Assembly (NCBI GenBank): GCA_007123065.1
Contig: SKSI01000202.1
Coordinates: 1 to 10,624, forward strand
Source of the DNA: Bacteroidales bacterium
GTDB lineage: Bacteria; Bacteroidota; Bacteroidia; Bacteroidales; UBA7960
Length of the DNA stretch: 10,624 nt
Reading direction: 5' to 3'
The translations under genes were made by a program, and so were the position numbers. This document shows, one piece after another, positions 6,576 to 10,624 of the stretch. The notes beneath the pieces were generated by a model. The model worked only from the letters and a program-made list of their open reading frames with translations. It ran no database searches and was not told the origin of the DNA. The first letter of the stretch is position 1. Each line of letters opens with the position of its first letter.

Positions 6576-6614
6576 TCCTCTGAAACTCTATTACTCATCA
6601 TAAAAAGAAAAAAA

Positions 6615-9600
6615 ATGCATTTACTTACTACATTGTTATCTCTATTGATTGTCGTTTCATCATTTGCAAATAATGCAGATGTGAAATTGCTCCAGAATTC
6701 TAATAATGAAATAATTCAGGCTCCTATTGGGAATAATCTGGGTGAAAAACCGGGAGAGGATCGGACATATATAAAGAATACAGCCTCTTTTCTTAAAATC
6801 GATGAGACCTGTCCGGAAGGAAGCATAATAGATAATCTGCCCGATGGGGGATGGGCATACCCCTCTTCAGTTGATGCTGAGACCATTACCTATCAAACTT
6901 ACTCCAGTCCGGATGGGTTGCTGGCTTCCGGATTTGTTTTTTGGGCTGTTCAAGCCTATTTTGATGGTTCATGGAATGAGTGCAGCTCAGATCAAATGGA
7001 TTTTAGTATTGTTTTTTATGAGAATAATAACGGCTTGCCTGGAGAGGAAATACATGCTGAGACCCATACTCTTAACGCAGTTGAAGATCCGGATGTGACA
7101 TTCAGTGATTTCACTGTCTACCGTTTTTCCGGTGTGTTGGATGCCCCCGTATTTGCTGATGATGCATGGATTGCAGTCTATTCATTAAATAACCCGAATT
7201 GTTGGTCAATGATAATTAGCAGTGAAAGTGGATCGGGTCAAAGCGGTTTTTATAACTCAAGTGATGTTTGGGAAATCAGGCAACAGCCTTTGGCACTTTG
7301 TATTTCAACACCTTCCGTTTCAGGAGGAGCACCCGCACATCCTGAGAATTTCCATGCATTTGCCGGTGAGCAGGGTTTGCTGGAGGCCAATATAAGCTGG
7401 AATAATCCTCAGTTTACTGTTGACGGAGATCCTTTGACGGAACCATTTGCCGTAAATGTTTATCGTGATGATGAGTTGAAATATTCAATTGAAAATGCAA
7501 TTGCAGGTGAATCAGAAAACTGGACTGATTCAGATATTCAGCAAGCCGGATATTATCGGTATTCGGTTTATGCAGAGAATTATACCGGTCAGGGGCCTGT
7601 TGTTAACAACACTGTTTATATTGGTGAAGATGTGCCTGCCGCGCCCTCAGAAATCCACCTTTCACCTTCTAATGATGGAGGATTTGTTACCTGGGAAGCA
7701 CCAACTGAAGGACTATCCGGTCACTATTTTTCAGGTGAGGATTTGACTTACAGGGTGATCCGGTTTCCCGGGAATGTGGTAGTTGCGACTGGTATTACTG
7801 AAACAGAATTTATCGATCAAAACCTGCCGGGATTTGCCGACTTCCATTACAGCGTAACAGCATTCAATTCAAGTGGCGAAGGAGGAACCGGTTTCTCTAA
7901 TGAAGAAATGCTTGGTCTTGGTGATTTGTTACTTTATGAAGACTTCAATGAAGAAGGTGTTTTTCCACCATCTGGTTGGTATAATGTGAATGGGATCAAT
8001 ACTGCCCAGTGGCATCAAACAGACGTGTTTTCATACTATGGTGATTTTTCAGCTCGATCAAGACAAGGTTTTAGTAGCGGAAATCAGGCAGATGAATGGT
8101 TGATAACACCGGCCATTAATATGGATGACCCCTTAGCCCAGACACTTTTCTTTTATGGATTTAGCGGTGGGCCGCCGAATGGAATTAGAGAAAAAATCAG
8201 AATAATGGCTGTTGACCAGGCGTATGACAACACTACTGACCTGCATGAAAATGCGGTTTTACTGGAAGAGATTTTTTTGGAAAATGAATGGATCGGTTAT
8301 TCCATTGACTTGACTGATCTTGAAGGAACTATGCATCTGGTGTTTAACTATTATCTTACCGAGGAGGATAATGCCATATTTAACTCCGTTAGTGTAGATC
8401 GTGTCAGGGTTGGGGAGTTGATCGAAATTGAATTAACAATGCAAGAACCGGATGGTGCAGGAACTGTAACTCCGGAACCCGGTGTTTATCAATACTCCGA
8501 CTATAAAATACTTAACTTGTTAGCAGAACCCCACCATACAACCTATTTTGAACATTGGCTGGTAAATGGTGAGATATTCTCAGATGAGTCTGAAACAGAA
8601 TTATTCCTTACAGAGGATGTTGTGGTTCAGGCTGTTTTTCAAAGCGACGGCTTTTATACCCTCACTGTTGAAGCACCCGGTGAAGGGGGATACACCGTTC
8701 CTGAAGCGGGTGACCATTATTATCTTGTAGATGAAGAGGTACCACTTGTAGCAAGAGCAGATTCAGGGTATGTCTTTAGCCATTGGGTTGGAAATGTGGC
8801 AGATATTTACAGTTCATTAACAACAATCACGATGGATGAGGATAAAACTGTAAAGGCTTATTTTGATACATTTAATGGAATTGATTTACCATACTATGAA
8901 GACTTTACAGGTGTTCCGCAAGGTGAAATCCCCGGCAACTGGAGCAGGGATTTGAATAACTGGTCGGTAAGAGAGACCAGCCTCGCAGGAGGACAAGCAC
9001 CGGAAATGAGGTTTAACTGGTGGCCGGGAAACGATGGCTTATTTGGACTTAGGTCTCCCCGTATTAATGCTGAAGGATTCAATTTTCTGCGGCTTTCATT
9101 TAAACACCATTTGGATAATCTGGCTACGCAACCAAGTTATTCGATACGTCTTGTTAGCATAGCTGATGGTGAAGAGTTCTTAATTAAGGAATGGAAAAAC
9201 CCGCAGGATATTGACCCGGAAGAATTTGAAGCTTTCCTGACCACACTCAACCATGGCGTTGGTACGAATGATTTTTTCCTTGAATGGCAATTTGATGGCA
9301 ATTCCTATGAAACCAGTGCCTGGTATATCGATGATATCGCACTGGAGGAAGAAACAAACATGTTCTACGTAAGCATAGCCGTAATGGAAGACAATCCGGA
9401 TCAAACCATTATTCCGGAAGCAACGGTTTTTGTAAATGGACGGGAGTATCCTGTTAATGAAAACGGTATTGCGTTGTTTGGCTTGCATGATGGTCCTGTG
9501 TATGAAGCCCAGGTACAAGCCAGAGGGTATGTTGAAGAGAATATTCAGTTCTCACTTAATGGGGACGATATTGAGATCGAGGTTTTTATGAAACATGACA

Positions 9601-10624
9601 TTCAAAACCCATTTAACCTTGAGGTGGATACCGACAATCATTTGCCCGACGAAGCATTGCTGACATGGAATGAATGGGAGTTCAGGTATGATGATGGTAT
9701 TGTAGATACTCAGTTTGGTTATCCATTAGGATCTATCAATAGCATAATAGGAGCTGTTCACCCAAATCATGCCGAAATCAGCAGGATTAGCTGGAAGCTT
9801 ACAGAAGAGGGAGGACCGCATGATGAGGTTAAGGTATGGGTGTTGGGCCTTCGGCATGATGGCGTTCCAGACAGGCACAATATTATTTATACGGCAGAAG
9901 GAGTCCCAACTGTTGATGATGAATGGGTTTCCTATGAATTTACCGAAGAGCTGGAATTGTCTGAAGGCTTTTATATCGGTTTAAGCTTTGACGGGTTCCT
10001 TGGTCTTGCTGCTGACAACGGTACCGGCGAACCCTGGGAATTTGTTCCGGGAACGCAATTTGGTATTTCAGACATCACCAATCCTACCTTCGAGTTCAGA
10101 GACATCCAGATTTTTGGATATCAGGTTAACTTCCTTTTAAGAGCTTATGGTCAAAATTTCGGTTATATTGAGTTTGATAAGCAATTGCCAGTTGCTGAAG
10201 AGGTAAAGGATCCCAAACCGATCCAGATAAAAGCCGACTATGGAAAGTATGAAGATGCTCCCAAAAACCCGACAATCAGCGGTTTCCTGGGTTATAACAT
10301 TTATCTCAACAATGAATTGATAGAAGAACATATTTTGGATGCAGACTATCTGTTCACAGAACTGCCGGGAGGGATGCACAGTGCCGGAGTCCAATCGGCA
10401 TATACTACAGGTGTGAGTGAAATCATTACAGTTGATTTTGAAGTTGAAGGGGTAGAGCCTGATACATTCATTGCGACCTTTAACGTATTGGATGAAGATG
10501 GATATGGTATTACTGATGCTATTATCACACTTGATGGTGTGGAATACGGCCCAGGCGAATATACTTTTTATGACCTGTTACCGGCAACATACGAATATGT
10601 GGTAAATCGTGAAGGATACTATGA
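6615..10624 (+). CDS. Large modular secreted protein (anchor-J, FN3, InlB-B-like, carboxypeptidase-regulatory-like modules), 3' end beyond window
   Basis: One frame without a stop from the ATG at 6615 to the window edge: 1336 full codons, incomplete. Residues 1 to about 19 are a signal peptide (hydrophobic LLTTLLSLLIVVSSFA). Modules inferred by eye: an N-terminal beta-rich region to about 240; two FN3-like domains (about 243-335 and 341-434); a choice-of-anchor-J-like domain (438-602; opens LLYEDFNEEG, contains DEWLITPAINM); two divergent InlB-B-like repeats (603-676 and 680-751), each with GxxTVxPExG and a FxHW core; a second anchor-J/MAM-like domain (756-915; opens YYEDFTG, ends AWYIDDIAL); a carboxypeptidase-regulatory-like domain (916-995); a beta-rich domain (996-1195); an FN3-like domain (about 1203-1278; LGYNIYLNNELI, then AGVQSAYTTGVSE); and a second carboxypeptidase-regulatory-like module from 1280. 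Such architectures are typical of Bacteroidota cell-surface or secreted proteins, often with a C-terminal type IX sorting domain, which would be out of view. No catalytic domain is seen in the visible part. Role: adhesion or substrate binding, inferred. Confidence 0.88.
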   Translation, partial: MHLLTTLLSLLIVVSSFANNADVKLLQNSNNEIIQAPIGNNLGEKPGEDRTYIKNTASFLKIDETCPEGSIIDNLPDGGWAYPSSVDAETITYQTYSSPDGLLASGFVFWAVQAYFDGSWNECSSDQMDFSIVFYENNNGLPGEEIHAETHTLNAVEDPDVTFSDFTVYRFSGVLDAPVFADDAWIAVYSLNNPNCWSMIISSESGSGQSGFYNSSDVWEIRQQPLALCISTPSVSGGAPAHPENFHAFAGEQGLLEANISWNNPQFTVDGDPLTEPFAVNVYRDDELKYSIENAIAGESENWTDSDIQQAGYYRYSVYAENYTGQGPVVNNTVYIGEDVPAAPSEIHLSPSNDGGFVTWEAPTEGLSGHYFSGEDLTYRVIRFPGNVVVATGITETEFIDQNLPGFADFHYSVTAFNSSGEGGTGFSNEEMLGLGDLLLYEDFNEEGVFPPSGWYNVNGINTAQWHQTDVFSYYGDFSARSRQGFSSGNQADEWLITPAINMDDPLAQTLFFYGFSGGPPNGIREKIRIMAVDQAYDNTTDLHENAVLLEEIFLENEWIGYSIDLTDLEGTMHLVFNYYLTEEDNAIFNSVSVDRVRVGELIEIELTMQEPDGAGTVTPEPGVYQYSDYKILNLLAEPHHTTYFEHWLVNGEIFSDESETELFLTEDVVVQAVFQSDGFYTLTVEAPGEGGYTVPEAGDHYYLVDEEVPLVARADSGYVFSHWVGNVADIYSSLTTITMDEDKTVKAYFDTFNGIDLPYYEDFTGVPQGEIPGNWSRDLNNWSVRETSLAGGQAPEMRFNWWPGNDGLFGLRSPRINAEGFNFLRLSFKHHLDNLATQPSYSIRLVSIADGEEFLIKEWKNPQDIDPEEFEAFLTTLNHGVGTNDFFLEWQFDGNSYETSAWYIDDIALEEETNMFYVSIAVMEDNPDQTIIPEATVFVNGREYPVNENGIALFGLHDGPVYEAQVQARGYVEENIQFSLNGDDIEIEVFMKHDIQNPFNLEVDTDNHLPDEALLTWNEWEFRYDDGIVDTQFGYPLGSINSIIGAVHPNHAEISRISWKLTEEGGPHDEVKVWVLGLRHDGVPDRHNIIYTAEGVPTVDDEWVSYEFTEELELSEGFYIGLSFDGFLGLAADNGTGEPWEFVPGTQFGISDITNPTFEFRDIQIFGYQVNFLLRAYGQNFGYIEFDKQLPVAEEVKDPKPIQIKADYGKYEDAPKNPTISGFLGYNIYLNNELIEEHILDADYLFTELPGGMHSAGVQSAYTTGVSEIITVDFEVEGVEPDTFIATFNVLDEDGYGITDAIITLDGVEYGPGEYTFYDLLPATYEYVVNREGYY

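Larger units (their letters stand above)
6235..6614. other. Divergent intergenic region
   Basis: 380 bases without a convincing gene, between the starts of the PDZ-hydrolase gene and the large secreted-protein gene. The left part (about 6235-6420) is very A/T-rich and should hold the minus-strand promoter, but I find no exact TAnnTTTG there. The right part contains a 24-bp tandem repeat (6426-6473), a nested dyad (6500-6554) and a well-matched plus-strand promoter (6545-6575). An open frame that spills into this region on the plus strand is antisense to the PDZ-hydrolase gene and has no domain. Confidence 0.7.

Noticed and set aside
6844..7746. Short + strand frames near 6844-7098 and 7489-7746
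   Set aside because: They lie out of frame inside the large secreted-protein gene, whose frame stays open from 6615 to the window end and has recognisable modules.
1..10624. CRISPR array, tRNA/rRNA, insertion sequence or known defence operon
   Set aside because: No regularly spaced repeats, no tRNA-like cloverleaf, no transposase or integrase frame and no nuclease/helicase gene cluster could be found.

Overview
The window looks like a chromosomal segment of a free-living or environmental member of the Bacteroidota (Bacteroidetes). Four things point there. Three genes have the Bacteroidota-type -7 promoter motif TAnnTTTG upstream. Leaders are A-rich with weak Shine-Dalgarno sites. Intergenic DNA is AT-rich and carries CTTTGCG-type and GTTTAATCGTTGAATGG-type repeats. 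The last gene is a large secreted protein built from anchor-J, FN3, InlB-B-like and carboxypeptidase-regulatory-like modules, as is common in species with type IX secretion. I cannot assign a genus.

Layout: (a) 1-328 is non-coding, with a CTTTGCG inverted-repeat cluster, a terminator-like dyad and a -7 motif. (b) 329-1123 (+) is a predicted lipoprotein of the kynurenine formamidase-like cyclase family. (c) 1200-3437 (+) is an unusual 745-residue fusion: an N-terminal STAS (anti-sigma-factor antagonist) domain, a central region I do not recognise, and a C-terminal aminoglycoside-phosphotransferase-like kinase fold with intact catalytic motifs. (d) 3469-4695 (-) converges on it and encodes an Nramp-superfamily transporter that lacks the canonical DPGN and MPH metal-binding motifs. 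(e) 4807-6234 (-) is an exported PDZ plus alpha/beta-hydrolase protein. (f) 6235-6614 is a divergent intergenic region with a 24-bp tandem repeat, a nested dyad and the best promoter of the window. (g) 6615 to the window end (+) is one uninterrupted frame of at least 1336 residues for a modular secreted protein whose 3' end lies outside the window.

The genes do not form an obvious single pathway. The cyclase and STAS-kinase genes are co-directional, 76 bp apart, and could be co-transcribed. The transporter and PDZ-hydrolase genes are co-directional on the other strand, but the transporter has its own -7 motif, so it may be separately transcribed. The large secreted protein is divergent from the PDZ-hydrolase. 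The most unusual item is the STAS-to-kinase fusion, which puts a partner-switching module and a small-molecule- or protein-kinase-like fold on one chain with no sigma/anti-sigma partner visible nearby. No tRNA, rRNA, CRISPR array, insertion sequence or integrase was seen.
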